From positions 1,005,523 through 1,069,522 of the forward strand of contig VWZF01000445.1 in the NCBI GenBank assembly GCA_013396755.1: 64,000 bases of DNA, in the 5' to 3' direction. The translations under genes and the position numbers were made by a program. The notes below the pieces were generated by a model. It was not told where the DNA came from and made no database searches. It was given only the letters and a program-made list of their open reading frames with translations. Origin of the DNA: Sclerurus mexicanus (taxonomy: Eukaryota; Chordata; Aves; Passeriformes; Furnariidae). Below are positions 46,269 to 59,900 of the stretch, piece by piece (position 1 is the first letter of the stretch; every line of letters begins with the position of its first letter).

Positions 46269-49200
46269 GTAACTAATAATGCTTCCCTAACTACTTCTTC
46301 AGCCCTCCCACAGTGTCAAAACTTTTCAGAGTCTAACTTTTAATGGGCTTTTGTTTGCAAAGTTATTTAAGTGTTTACATTGCCAAAAGCACAGGAAGCC
46401 CCAAAGAAGAATGCTTAACTTGGTTGGGGGAAGACCTACATCGCACGGAGACCACAGGCACACTGTTCATGTTCTGCCATTCCCTGTACCACATCTGGGT
46501 CACTGGCAGAGGGTATGGCAGCACCAAAGCACCTAACTCCTGACCAGCTGGCAGGACAGAGGAGTGCAAGAGGGATGTTTTAGCTGGAGAGAGATGATTT
46601 CACACAGGAAGATATGGGCTTGCAAAATGGCTGATCCGGGTTTGATGCCTGATGTGAAAAACTTTCATTTTAAGGTATTTCCAGACCGGTTTGTTGCATT
46701 GGTGTTATAATAGGTGACAGCTCAGGAAACAAAGACAGATCAGGTGGAATTGAAGGTGACAGGTCCTTCTTTCGAGGTGATTGAGTGAAATGTCCTTGAT
46801 ATCAAGAGTACAGAGGGAGAAGCTCCAAATGAAAGAACAGAAACATTGAATGTCTCCTCATCAAAGTTAAATTTCCCAGGAGTTCAGAGGGCATATGAAG
46901 AGTACCCAAGACTTGGCTTGGTTTTGCTGGTGCGGAGGGTGGATATCACCAACAGATACAACTATTTAGAATGAATCTTTACTCCTGAAAAGAACTGGCA
47001 ATATATGTGATATTTAAAAACAATTTTCAGATAATTATGGCAGGAATTAACTAACTATAATTATGTAGTACAGAAACTGGGAGACCCCTGCTCCCTGTCT
47101 CAAGAAGACACACAAGAGCTGTGATTGTAAGTGTGGTAAAACAGAGAAATGAAACTATGATAGAGCTCTTGAATGTTTAAAAGCAAGAGTTTAAAAGCTG
47201 CTCTCACAAGCTGAACAAAAGGAGACAGGTACTGGGTGGGATTTGAGTCTAAATATACAGCAAGAATACAGGAAGATCTAAAATGACCCCACATGAAACC
47301 CCTTTCATTTGCTGGGCAAAGCTTCCAGGCCTTGACTGCAGTGACTAGATATTCATTAAACAGGAGGGCATCAGCCAAAATACCACATGAAATGAGAAAC
47401 AGAAAGGTGATTCTCAAGCTGATATGGGAAGAGGCTGAAAGAGCTAAAATAACAGGCATGGTGTAGAAAATCAAGAAGCTAGCAGTCATATCAGACCCAG
47501 AAGAGTATTTCACAGGGGGAATGTACAGCAGTGCAAGAGGTGATGTATAAATGGACAACTTCAAATCAATGCACTGTTTGTCATTTTAAGTTGGAGTACT
47601 ACTGGAGACCTGCTGTCTCAGATCCCTGCCATGGAAAGAGAAGTGTGCCTGAAGGCAGGGACTAAAGGAGGAGCCCGGCTGGCTCTAGGCATTAATATAC
47701 CAAGCAGCAGATGTCAATGTGTAACTAGGTGTGGGCTTTGTTTTAGCGGAAAATGAAGCAATATTGGAATTCTTTCCTTATGCATCATTGCAAAAAGTTC
47801 AAAACAAAAGACATAAAAGATTTGCCATCAAAGGCAAGAGGAGATAATTTTGGCAAGATAGCTGATATGAATTCTACTCTTAGCTCTACAGTGACAACCT
47901 CAGGCTGGAAAGTCACTTGAAAAAAAGACAAGAGACCAGTCCTTCTTTGATAGTCACTGTTTTCTCTTCCTGCTATTTTCATACCTGATGTATTTAATGA
48001 GAAAATGTCACAAATTTCCTGAAGCAAAGACAGCGAATGTGTTGAACTCTCTACAAGCTACAGCATAGTTCACATGAAATATGAAGGTTAATGCCTGGTA
48101 GCAAAGTAAAATCTTTAAAGAAAAGATTGAGAACACATTTTAACTTCTCCTAGGGTTTTTATATTTGTATGTTGGAAGCATCTTAGTGTCCCATTGTGAA
48201 GATTAACAGACTATAACCCTTCCTGTTTTCCAAAATTTTGTTTGTACCAAGATTCTCCTAGGAAGTCCTTAAGGAGCAAGGATTTGAAGGACACAGTGCT
48301 TTGTCCCTCGAGTGTGTGCTCAACCATGGATTTTTAATTTTTTTTTTCAGAGCTGTCTTTCATCTTTCCTAACAATAATATTTCATACTTGACAGAAGTG
48401 GTAGCAATCCCAATCATCTGAATTCCATCTGGGCAGCTTAATTAATAAAGTGCTTATCTTATGCCCGATGGGAAAAAAAAAAACAACAAAAGTTTTCCAA
48501 GTGAAAATAGATATAATGTGCTGACAGAATATTAAAATACAATTGGTAATTAATGTGCACTGGGAATTAAAAATATAGAGCAGGAGTCAGAGTTTGGGAA
48601 AGGACTTGAGTTACACAGTAACAAAAGAGAACAATGAATTTTCTTTCTCTGATGTCTCTTATAAGATGAATTTTCTATGAGCTGTTTTCTTTGAGGATTT
48701 GAAATCTTCCATGGAGGGTTGACATCTGGAAATTGTCCCTTTCCATCTGGTTGCTGCTTCCAAGTCTTGAAAGATTTAGATGCATTTGGCTGGTTCCCTT
48801 GTGTGCATGGCTCCAGTGAGTTCTTCCTTGGAGTTTTTCTTCCTACCAATGGGATGAATTTAACTAATTTGCTGTAATATAAGAAAACATAGAGATACCA
48901 GAAGAGCAGCTGTAGTTTAAATTAGCAAAGGACGTGAAGGACAACAAGAAGGTCTTCTATAACAGACCTGAAAAATGAAAACTAAAGAAATTGTGAGTCT
49001 GCTGCTAAGCACCACTAGAGGTGGAGTGATGTGGCAAAGGCAGAGGTAGTCTGTGACTTTTTGCCTTTTATGCTGCAGAAGACTTGCCTTCAGACCTCTC
49101 ATGGCCTTGAACCTGGTTGCAGAGTCTGTGAGAGTGTGGCAACACCCGGAGGAGAGGAAGACAGAGTAAGGAACCACTCAAGCAAGTTGACTATATGTAA

Positions 49201-49442
49201 CACTCCAGCCCCAGAGCCACAAGCTCACAGACTCAGACAGAAGTTTTACTTTAAAATATATGTATAGCGTTATTTAACACCTTGAGATAGCGTCAAGACA
49301 ATAAGCCACAGACCTGTTCCCAAGAGGTATTTTTATTGATAATTTAGGGGAGAAAAGAAGGGAACCTGGCAAAAGTTCAAAAGGCCACCACATAAAGCTA
49401 GACAAAATGTTCCACCACAATACCAACCCAGCACATACTAAT
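46269..49442. other. Intergenic, nothing recognised
   Basis: About 3.2 kb with no gene, RNA or repeat family that I can name on either strand. Confidence 0.6.
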
Positions 49443-49502
49443 CCACAACATGTAAGTCAAAATCCAATCCCTCCACAACACATAAGTCAAAATCCAACCT
49501 CT
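49443..49502. repeat. 30-nt tandem repeat, two copies
   Basis: Two adjacent 30-nt units begin CCACAACA and share AAGTCAAAATCCAA; they differ at a few bases. A purine-rich block of about 80 nt follows (49520-49600). Confidence 0.85.
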
Positions 49503-49964
49503 CCAGCTCCAAGCCACCCAAAGCATCGAGAAAGGAGCAAAGAAAGAAAAGCAGAGGGAGCAAGAAAAGAGAAGGAGAAAGAGGGAGAGACAGATCATAT
49601 AGCTACCATTGAAACCTTGCAGAAGACCAGCTCTCACATGTCAGATGGCAGAGCCATGATACATGGCACACCTATGCCTTTGGTTTTATCTGCTCTTGTT
49701 CGTATGGCCAACCCTCTGGAGGCATGATCTCTGACTCACTGGCCACTCTGGGGTTCCAGGCCAGGGTGAGGGGCAGTGTTCTCACTGTCCCTGCCAATCT
49801 GAGCCTGGATTAGGGGCTCCAGGATGTGTGGTGTGTTGAAGTTTTCCTGGGCTGCTTGTGACAGACAGATACTCTGGGGCTTCCCCATGTGGGCTTCAAG
49901 AGCCTGCCATGAGGGACAGGATGCCACCCCACCTCCATGAGGGTCCACCCATCCCTTTCCCCTC

Positions 49965-49976
49965 CACACATGCGTG

Positions 49977-50007
<31 letters not shown>

Positions 50008-50008
50008 G
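49965..50008. repeat. 44-nt alternating purine-pyrimidine tract (CA/CG), Z-DNA prone
   Basis: From 49965 to 50008 pyrimidine and purine alternate without a break: CACATGCGTG, then CGCGCG, then about twelve CA units. CG-CG flanked by CA repeats is a favourable Z-DNA sequence and also a likely polymorphic microsatellite. Confidence 0.9.
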
Positions 50009-50219
50009 GTGGTTCTGACCCATCTGGTGTCTAGCAGCATATACAAGCCAGATGGACTGGATGGGATGTCTCTAGGAGCACCAGAGGAGCAGGCCAACAT
50101 CACCATGTGGCTGCTCTGGAAAGGCATGACGAAGTTTATGAAGCAAGTTTTCTTGGAGATCCTGTCCAGGTGCTTGAATGTCAAAAAGATGTCTCTAAAC
50201 AGCCAGCAAGGAATTTCCA

Positions 50220-51391
50220 GCAGCATATTGTGCCTAATGAAACTGATTGCCTTCTATGACGAGATAAATGACTCACAATAAGGAGAGAGTAATGGATGTT
50301 GTATATTTTGTCACTGGCAAAGTCTGTGATGTGGTTTTCCATGGTACCCGATAGCCAAATTGGTGAGATATGTTTGTCTAAGTGGACAATAAGCAATGAA
50401 GCGATTGGGTTATTTCCTGGACTGTGGGTTTTAAAGAATTTGAATCAATAGTACAGTGTTCGTGGTCACTAGTGATGATCTTCAGGAACTGATATTTGGG
50501 ACTGTTTATGTCTTTTTAAATTACATGGATAAAAAGACAGTGCAGTCTCAAAAAATTCACAGTTAATGCCAAGGTGTGTTGAGGGAGATCTTGTTTGACT
50601 GGAGCAATTCATTGATAGGACCCTCATGATGCTCAACACAGGGAAGTGCAAAGTCCCGAACCTGGGAAAGGAGAATTTCTGCAACTATGTGGGCCAAGGA
50701 CTAAGTGGTTAGCAGGTAGCCTTGCAAAAAAGGAGTTTGTGCTCCTGGTAATACAAGTTGAATAACAGTGAGCAGTGTATCCCTGTGGCAAAGGCAGCCA
50801 ATAACATCCTGCACAGTTTTAGCAAAATCATAGACAGTGAGTCCAGGCAAATTACTATACTAATTCATTTGGCATTTGTGAGGCTGCACTGAAAGTTCTG
50901 CGACAAGTTTTGGGCTCCCTACTACAAGAAAGATAGGGGCCTTCTGAAGCAATTCCAATTCCAATCACTGAGAGGGTCATGGTGCTGGAGCACATGATAT
51001 AAAGGAAAGACTGTGAGAACTGGTTTTTCTGCAGCTTGAAGAAGACAAGATGAAGGGGAGAACTTATTACTCTCCATGACTATCTAATGAAAGGTTGTAG
51101 AGAAAACAGAGTAAAACCCTGCTCAGAGGGGTGCAGTGATAAGAGCCAACAGACAGAAGTAGATAAAAGGAAAATTGTAAAACAATAGTAGTAAAAAAAT
51201 TCTTCACTGTGGGGAGGTCAAAAGATGGCACAATTGCCCAGGGAGATTGTGGAGTCTCCCTCCTAGGAAACTCTCAAAGATCAACTGGAGGCAACCTAGG
51301 AAACCTGCTCTAGCTGATCCTGCTTTATGTGGGAAGTGGACTGGAGACTGCCAGAGTTCTCTTCCAAACTGAAACACTCTGTGAATCTCTG
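50220..51391 (+). mobile_element. Old CR1 LINE copy, sense, heavily decayed
   Basis: Scattered reverse-transcriptase blocks survive in changing frames: LIAFYDEIN near 50240, then a decayed version of the GRAVDVVYFDF block, an AAxxILHSF-type block near 50800, a stretch resembling the EYCVQFWAP block near 50880, and TTGCCCAGGGAGATTGTGGA near 51233. It ends close to 51391 with an AAACACTCTGTGAATC tail resembling the CR1 terminus. It has more stops and gaps than the 37-kb copy, so it is an older insertion. The left border is approximate. Confidence 0.8.
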
Positions 51392-53824
51392 ACAGTGTTA
51401 GTCCTATGATAAGAACACTGTGTGAAACTAGAAGATGGTGGGTTAGAGGTGTGAGCAACTGTTTTGGTTAGCTAGTATGCGGATATTGATATCTTTTTAG
51501 ATGCAAGGGTAGACACAAGAGCACTTCAGGATTTGTTTGACCTGGTGAGCCAGTCATGCAAGAGGCTGGGGAAGGAACAGATGCAGGGGCCAAACATAAT
51601 GACTATGAAGCTGTTAAGAGCCTTGTGGAAAATCCTGAATAGGTGCCTGGTTGTAAGTGCTGTGCACATAAATTTACAAGCAAGAAATATTAGCAGCCTT
51701 TGGAAAAGAGATCAGGATTTCATCATTGATAACAGTTTTCAGAATGAGCAGGACTAAGTTCCATCTCAAATGCTCCAGAGCTTTGAAAGCAGTTCAACTT
51801 GAGGCCTAAAGAATACCTTTGAGAAAGGGCAAGTGGTTCTTTCAGCTGTTTTCTTGTATGAATAGTTTTTCTTGAAAAAATACCAAAGTGAACAACCTTA
51901 AAAGATGGCTTATTTAGTGAAGCTTATCTTTAGCATTGTCAGTTGAAGAGCAATGATTTTTAAGATGACTTTGATGAGTAGTTTGTGTGACTTTATTGTG
52001 AACCGACTGTAGTCAGTGGCTTGCATACCATAGCTTTAGCTCAGAGGTCTGCCTATCCAGTATGACACCGTCTGTCCTCAGTGACCTAAATGTATGGTGC
52101 TGCTCCTCTTCTTTGGAGGAAGGCTCTAACTAGTACTGTATTTCTCCACAAAATGTGTTTTCTTTATTTGCAGAATAAAATTAATTAATTCTGGGAATTA
52201 ATTTTCATGGTAGCAATGTATTACTAGTTATTATCTTGAAAATAGCTGGCAACATCATGTCACAGGCTGGTTCTTCCTAGTTGTGACTTGCAAAATTTTT
52301 TTTTGAGGGAGGGTGCTAATGCACTCTGGCCATTACCACACAGCTAATAATTGCAAAGGACATAACTGGCTTCAGGATTTTCATTAGTAAAATTACTATT
52401 CTCAGAATTCTGAAAGGGCTGTGTCAAATGGAATCCTAAAATGCTTCTCCACAAACCTATTTTTATCAGCAAGCTCACAATACTGTTTCTGTCTCTGCTG
52501 ACATATATTGATCCTAAGTTTTCACGACAGAGATAATGGCTTTGCTAATGGCACAGTAAGTATCACAATTTACATCAGCTATAAATCATCAAGTATCTCA
52601 AGAGCATATAATCTACCATGAATGAGCTGAGTCATAAATTCTGTCCCTGTTACATTCCTGCCAGTCCAGCAAACCTGTATCACTTATCTTTCCCCAGCCT
52701 CCACATTTCAAAGTGCTACAGGAAAAAAACCCCAACCAACCAGACAACAGATAACTCTAGAAATTGATTTCCAGACATGTAACAACATATCTAAGAAAGG
52801 TCAGCTAGTAAACTCCTTCTTGGGGTTGTTGGCAAAATAAAGTAAAATTGACACAAACTGGAAAAAAAAAAAAAAAAGAGGATGACAGCAAATTCATCTG
52901 TCTGCCCCCTGGCTTTCAAATACACCTGTGGCCTCATCATTTAGGAGGAAAGAGGTGAAGCCCAGAGAGCACCGCACACATGGACAAAGCATTAAACTGG
53001 ACTTTTGTCCTTCATCATGAGCAGGTGGTTTTGTCTTCAGAAGTGGTGTGCCACTTTCCCAGCCTGCTGTGGAGTAGTTCTCCATGGGCAGCCAAGGAGT
53101 TAATTTAAATGATGTTCTCTCTGGTCCCTGCCAGAAAGATGAGCCTTCCTGGCCAGGACAGAGGGCAGAGTGACCTGCTGCTGCAAGGGACACAAATGCA
53201 GTCTCAATTTTACATAACTGCTTTAAAAAATTTAAGCTGTCATGCTTCAAGACACAAGGACTTGACTGAACGTAGGGAGCAACCCTTGGCCAGTTTTCCA
53301 CTAATCTCTGTCCTGACTGCCGTGCATTTTATCTGTCTGACATTGACAAATGCAGTGGTTGTAAAAGCCTTCAGTAAAAGGAAAAGATTGAGGTAGGGAA
53401 GCAAATTAACACGAAGTTTAGCCCCAAGCTGTTCTCTGTTAGATGTTTTCCTGGCATTCTTTCTGCTGGGGCAGTGCTGCTTTGGGATTCAGGACTCTCT
53501 GTGATATGCTCTTCCATGTGGGCTTTTAAATTAGTTGGTATCTGGTCAGACTCTCCATTTTTCTCTCCCATGAGCACTAACAGTTGTGAACAGTGCCCTT
53601 GTCTGTGTTTCTTTTCAGATTTTCCAAATCTGTGCCTAAACTGTTTAGTACATAGACTATATCACATCAAAGAAGTCACATTGGGCTCTTGAATATCTTA
53701 GCCTGGGGTAAAACAGATCAGTCTGCTGGATGGTTTATGAGGTTTGCAAAAATGAATTACTCTATTTTCTGTGGGTTTATATAGGGTCTTAGTGGAATTA
53801 GCAAAGCAAGTCTAGTTTTGCTCA
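51392..53824. other. Intergenic with an A16 run, otherwise unidentified
   Basis: It contains AATAAA at 52836-52841 followed 20 nt later by sixteen A (52862-52877). No recognisable protein lies upstream of it. Confidence 0.6.
52862..52877 (+). repeat. Poly(A) run preceded by AATAAA
   Basis: Sixteen consecutive A lie 20 nt after an AATAAA. This is the spacing of a reverse-transcribed mRNA tail, but no source gene is recognised, so it may be a simple A run. Confidence 0.5.
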
Positions 53825-53947
53825 TCATAGAATCATGGAATGGTTTGGGTTGGAAGGGACTTTAAAGATCACCTAGTTCCAACCCCCCTCCCCAGGGACG
53901 CCACCCACTAGATCAGGTTGCCCAAAGCCCCATCTGGCCTGGCTTTG
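53825..53947 (-). mobile_element. CR1 LINE 3'-end fragment, antisense
   Basis: TCATAGAATCATGGAATGGT, GGGTTGGAAGGGACTTTAAA, a GATCACCTAGTTCCAACCCC block and AGATCAGGTTGCCCAAAGCC match the reverse complement of a common avian CR1 3' end. About 123 nt remain. Confidence 0.93.
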
Positions 53948-56900
53948 TTAGCAACTGTAGCAGAACCAACCCTACCATGAGATGCAAAAGCATTTGATAT
54001 GAATAACAAGAAGCGAGTCTACAGAACAGTACTGCCTTTTTGTATAGCTTCAATGGCAAGCTGGGTCCATGCAGAGTATTTTTAAATGCTGTGATATCAC
54101 TCCTAGGCAAGGAAAACCCAACGGATGACCCCACCCATGCTGCAGAAAGGTTTTCAGCTAATGATGATGCTCATTTCAGTTAGCAGGCTATATTATGCAA
54201 ACAACTAACACTAACCTTGATATGAAGTGAACTAAGATATTTTGAGGGGTAGGTGTTTACAAATAGCAGTTACATCTCTTGATCATTGCAAGTATCTCAT
54301 ATTAATTAGAAATATTTCTAATGGAAATTGGTGCTCTTAGTATAGACTGTGCATATGCTAAAAATTTGCACATAATAACACTGAGATTAAGTTGTTGAAC
54401 CGTGAAACAATTAGCTAATTTTGTGCAATGCTGAAGCCCAGCAAATCCCTGAGAACCCCAAGATACCCTGATTTCCTCAAAGTCGTTGTAAGATCCTTTG
54501 CTATTCTGAGCAGAGACGTGCAAGCTAATGTATAGAATTTTCTTATTTTATGCAATGCAGGAAGTTAAGGAAAAATATTATTCTGAAGACAACAGCAAGC
54601 ACAAACCCTATTAAATTCCCTTCACATTGGACCTGTGCGGTCATTTCTCTGGTGTTGAAGACATTTCATAGGAGCTTTTTTTTTCTTTTTGCTTTGCTTC
54701 AACCATTCCTATATAAAGCCTGCTGTCAAGCATAGCTTTCTTGGAAACAGAACAATTACTAGCTAGAATGCCTTCAATTTCCCAACTATATCATGACGGA
54801 GTTTTCTGCCCTGCTGTGTATATTCCATTTTAGAGTAATAACTCATTTTCTTTGTAATTGAATAATATATGATCTTTAATATTTGAATAGTCCCTCAAAC
54901 TGTAAAATAAAGTATACTTTGAAATGTTTTACTCTTAAATAATACTATAATTAGTATACGTTTCATTACAAAGTTTCTCAAGAATGTCCTTATTCCTTTT
55001 CCTAAGGAGTACTCAATCAAGTTCAGCTATTCTGGGACTGGAGCGTGCGAACTACAGTGTGATAAGTTTATGATGCAGTGTGCCTGCAGTGGAATGGGAG
55101 CATCCTAGCTCCATAGAAAGCCACAGATAATTAAGTAGAACTGATCTCTCAACAAAATGTTTTTCATCTATAAAGCATTGTCCAGAGTTTTTGAGTTTTC
55201 TTCATACTTTAAAAAGTCTAAGCATTTGGAAAGAACTAAAGGTTTTTTGGGGGTTTTTTTTGGTTTTTTTTTTTTTTGTTTTTCTGCAGCAAGATTGTTT
55301 TAGGTGGAGGCTATATTTCAAGAAAATATTTTCACAAAAAATACAAAAAGCTTTTATAATATTTGTCACCTCTTTCTGTTTCATCTTCAAAGTCAAATAT
55401 TTTGCTCTGGGCCTTTACTCACAGACTGCTGTTATAAATAATGGATGCTATACTATTTGTTAAATGCTATTTTTAAGTTCTTTCTATTTCAGTAAATCCT
55501 GCCCTTTTCTAATATTAAGAAATCTCCGTGGTCGGTATCTAAAAATATTTTTCAGCATAAGAAAAATGATCCTCGCTGTCATTTACTCATTTGTTCTTGA
55601 CAAAAGTTTATGGATGTATTTCAGCTGAAAAGAAATTAATACCAGGATTGGGACACCCTTGATATCACTGCAAAGAGCTGTGGGTGGGAGGAGGGAAGAA
55701 GAGAAAGGAATGATTGCCTCTCTGTAAATGGAGTATTTTCTGCACATCACTGATTCTGCATAGATGTCTGTCAATGACATAGATGCTACTTCGGAAATTA
55801 CTTAAACAGCTGCATTCCAGGCAGAGGAGACAATTAACAAATGGATTTGAGCGGCAAAAATATTTAGTTTGGTGGCAGATGTTTGGATACAATCGTACTT
55901 TTTATTTATAGAATAAATGCTCTTAATCTGATTCCCTCTTATTATTTGCCAGAAGAACATTTCTAGGTGAATGTGTTTATATCACAATCTAAGAGTCAAT
56001 AATTTATTATTTTACTAGAAGAAAATAGATACCTTTGACGTACTCTCTGACTAACCCCAGACCTTGTCTCTGGGCAAGGGACAAGCACAGTGTTTCAGGT
56101 GGAATAATACAAAATCTGAGACACAGGGGTTACTTTCCATGAAAAGGATAGACCTGCTCTGAGAGTGCTTTTTGAGGAGTGTGTTGGTCCACCCCTTTCA
56201 AATGTCTCTTATGGGGATCAATATTCAATTTTTCACATTTTCAAACCCTAAGTAAATTTCTTTCTGGAAATTCACTGTTAAATTTACAAGTCCTAGATTG
56301 TTATATAAATATGTTTGCCTGGAAAATAGTTCTTTACATAATAAGAAACTACTGGATTTCCTAGGGGAACTTGAGACAAATTCAATATCCAAGATTATGC
56401 ACAAAATCAGATTAGGTAACCTACTGGTGTCTCCCAATCTTAAACTCTATACATGCTTAAGAATTCCCTGGATAACATTCAGATTCTGATAATGAGTGCC
56501 ACCATATACTGTTTAAATCAAGTTGTTCAGAAATACCCTGGATAAGGGTTTACATTGCTCGGTAGTTCCCTCTCATTCTGTCACTGACTGAAACAAGCCT
56601 AAAGTGACTGGGATTGCATTACTTATTTTTTTTCAGTTATTTGCCTGAAATATTTTTCCTTTGTTCTGACCTGCTTTGCTTAATAACTTATGTGGTTGTT
56701 CCAGATCAGCTGGCATTAACACAGGGGTGGGATGAAGGAGACAAGGCAAGGGGAACTGGAAAGGCATTTCAGGGAGTGTGGGGAGCAAGGCAAGTGTAAT
56801 GGGAAGGAACTGGCTGCTGTGACTTGAAGCATGTGGTACGTGTTAGCATGGAGAAAAACACATGCAGGGAGCTAATGGAGCCAGTGTAGTCTCTCAGAGG

Positions 56901-59900
56901 AGTTAATTTAAGTATGCTGGATGTTTTAACTACCTTTTTTAAAGCCTGGAATAATTCCGTTCTAATTTCTGAGCAGGGACTTGCAGCCCACACAGCAGTA
57001 AGTCTTGATAATTATTAATTATATGTTTTTCCTCTGTTGTCTATGACCTTGTTTGTAAAAGCTGTGTGGCAAAGCTAGAATATTAAGAGGTTTATGGGCT
57101 CTGGCATGCCACCTAGCTGGAAAAGAGGAAAATATTCAAAGACCAAATGGATAATACAAAGTATAACCTTGAATTTGTGCCCTTTCAGAAGGCACTGAAA
57201 TCTGGAGTGCACTCATCCAGTGCACGTGACCACTGAAAGAGCAAGTAGGTGATTTTCTGGTTTAGCTACAATTAAAATTCACACACTCCTGTCTTGCAGC
57301 CTGATCTAAAGTGGCAGCAGTCAACAAAGGCATATGGCAAACTGCCCATGAAGAGAATTCTAGCTGGAAAATCTGCCTCAGCTTTATCCTAGCAGAGACC
57401 CAGATAACATGGCTTAGGCTCAAGCATTAGAGTGTATTACAAAAGGAAAGACTCAAGTACCATGGGGAACCCAAATTAAATCTGAAGAGGAGGAGCTTTG
57501 GTATGAAGTTTTTGTTTCTACTTCTGCCCATTACCTCTTAAGGAGCTGCACTACCCTCCTACTAAAAGCTCACTGTGTTCCTCTCAAAATATGCATGTTA
57601 GTCTAATGATCCAGCCTTCTATAAATGTGAACACTTAAATTGTTTCTTATGCTGTACTTAGAGAAATGCTGCCATCTGATCTTTCTCCAGTTGCCTGACT
57701 CCCCTAAAAATATTTTTTTTCCCATTAGAAATAATGAAGCCACCTGACTTGCAATAGGAGAAAAATGTCCTGGAAACCCTGAAAGCAGTTTGCTTGCCAA
57801 AGTTACAAGGAAATAGTAACATTGGACCTGGATGCTGAAGAGATACATATTGCTTTTGACTGCTCTGAAAAATCAATTGGCCTTCAAACCTTGACACATG
57901 CAGAAGAAAACATTTCTTTTTTAGCTCTGTCTTGGTTTTCTTCCACAGGTTTGGAACATAACGTCATTCTCTGCATGGTAGCTCATACAGTAAGTGAATT
58001 ATTGCACTGTTGTTGGGAAGAGGCCCTGAAGAAGTTCAGGCACTATAAAACCAGTGTCCGCCCACACTTTACTTTTAACATTACCTCAAAACAAAAGCAC
58101 AGAATAGCTCAAATTAAGTTAGAAATCTCAAACCTTTTTTCTCCTGCCCTTTTGACTAACAATGTAATGTGCTTCTCAGCTCTCTAAATTGCAGAAAGTG
58201 GTCTCACTGGAGCAGCAAACTTCTGTGATAAAGATTTATGTACAATTATGACTAGTAAGAAAGGAAAAAGAAAAGCAATTTCATGAAAGCATAGATGTCT
58301 CTGCAAAAGGTAGATTGGCTGGGAAAGTTGGGAGAACAATAGGACACTCTTTCTTATCTGAATAATATTTTAAACACGGCACTGCTTGAAGTGTGATGAG
58401 TGCTGTAAAGAGGTCACAGCTGGCTCTCAGAGCTGCTTGGAAAAGGGAAGAAATGATGAATTCTGCTGTCATCTTGCTTTCTCTTTGCCCTCTCCATATT
58501 TGCTTCATCTCTCTCTTGTGCCTTTTTGGTGAATCTATAGATGCATTCTGCCTGAGACGAAGAAGTGCCTTTTTGCCTGACTGGAGTCTCTAGCTGCCAG
58601 TGAATATAGAAGCAATGTATAGCAAGACAATAGTGGCTTGGCTCCTTCTGGTGAGGACTAGAAACTGAAAAGTTAGCAGGACCCTGACATTCACATTAAG
58701 GGCTCCCCAAAATTTCTTTCTTGGAAAGACTTGGAATAGATTGCACTCTAGGCAATTAATTTTATTTCACAAATAAAGTAGCTAGCTAATGTGAGAAAAT
58801 AAAGATTGAGTAAAAATAGGAAGAGAAGAGACCATTACTGTGCCCACGTGCTGCCAGTCAACTGTGAAGCATCAACACTAGATACAGCTCCTGCATTGAG
58901 GGCAGAAGAAGAAGCACAGGAGGAAAATCTGGCACCAAGGAAAAGCAACAGGGTCTTGAAATTAACTTTGGCATCACCAGTGGTTTGGCCCTCAGTCCTC
59001 AGGGGAGCAACAATTGTTGGTGGAGTCTGTGTGGATGGGCTTGAGAGAGCTGAAAATCTCAGGGAGAGCCACATTCCAGGTGAGAAAAACTGAAACACAA
59101 AATCAGGTCTGATTGTGTGTATTTCCAGATGAGTTCTAATGGAGACTGCAGAGATGCAGTTGCTGTACCCTTTATGGTGGTTTACAGGAACAAAGACCAC
59201 CTGGAACATAAGGTCTGTTCTTCCACTGCTTTATTCTTAGGGCCAGTCATCACTCCTTTCCTTAATAGGTGCTCGTAAGTCTCAAGTGATTCACATTTTC
59301 TTGTCTTCCTCTCAATTAAGTTAGATCATAATTTAGGAGCCCAGGTGTGACTTAGGCAAAATAATATAATTAATTCACCCATTACTTTATTTGTACTCCC
59401 TGCACCCAATGTTACACTTCCAGTTAAATATTCTTATAATATACGTAAGTGCTAGAAAAGTTAACACAGGGTTATGTAAACAAAGCAGCTGGCCTAGAGG
59501 AAGATTTACCCTGCTGTAGTTTGTTATCATAGGGATTTTGTTCCATTAAATTGAGCATGCAGTGAGAGAACTGTCCGCATCAATGAATGAAAATTCCTCA
59601 GGAAAGAGAAAACATCAAGGAACAAATGTAACATATAGGAACCTCTTTACACAGTGTGCACTTCTGACTGTAGTCACCTGGACTCAGATATAACACTGTG
59701 CCCCAGGTTATTACATTTCCAGTGCATGTCAGGGATATTACTGATGCTTTAAATCCTGAGCTTTTTATGGCAATAGTGTACAGAATCACATACCTGTCAC
59801 TTGACAGTATAAGAACACCCAGAGTTAATGATGACGAGATCTTTTCCTAATGTTCTCTTCAAGTCCTAAAACTTTAGTGATTTTTTTTTTTAACTAAAAT

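Noticed and set aside
49810..50226. 138-codon open frame on - over the CA/CG tract
   Set aside because: A large part is translation of the dinucleotide repeat; there is no other protein signal.
51533..51757. 74-codon open frame following the old CR1
   Set aside because: It resembles neither CR1 ORF2 nor a known protein and lies beyond the CR1 terminus.
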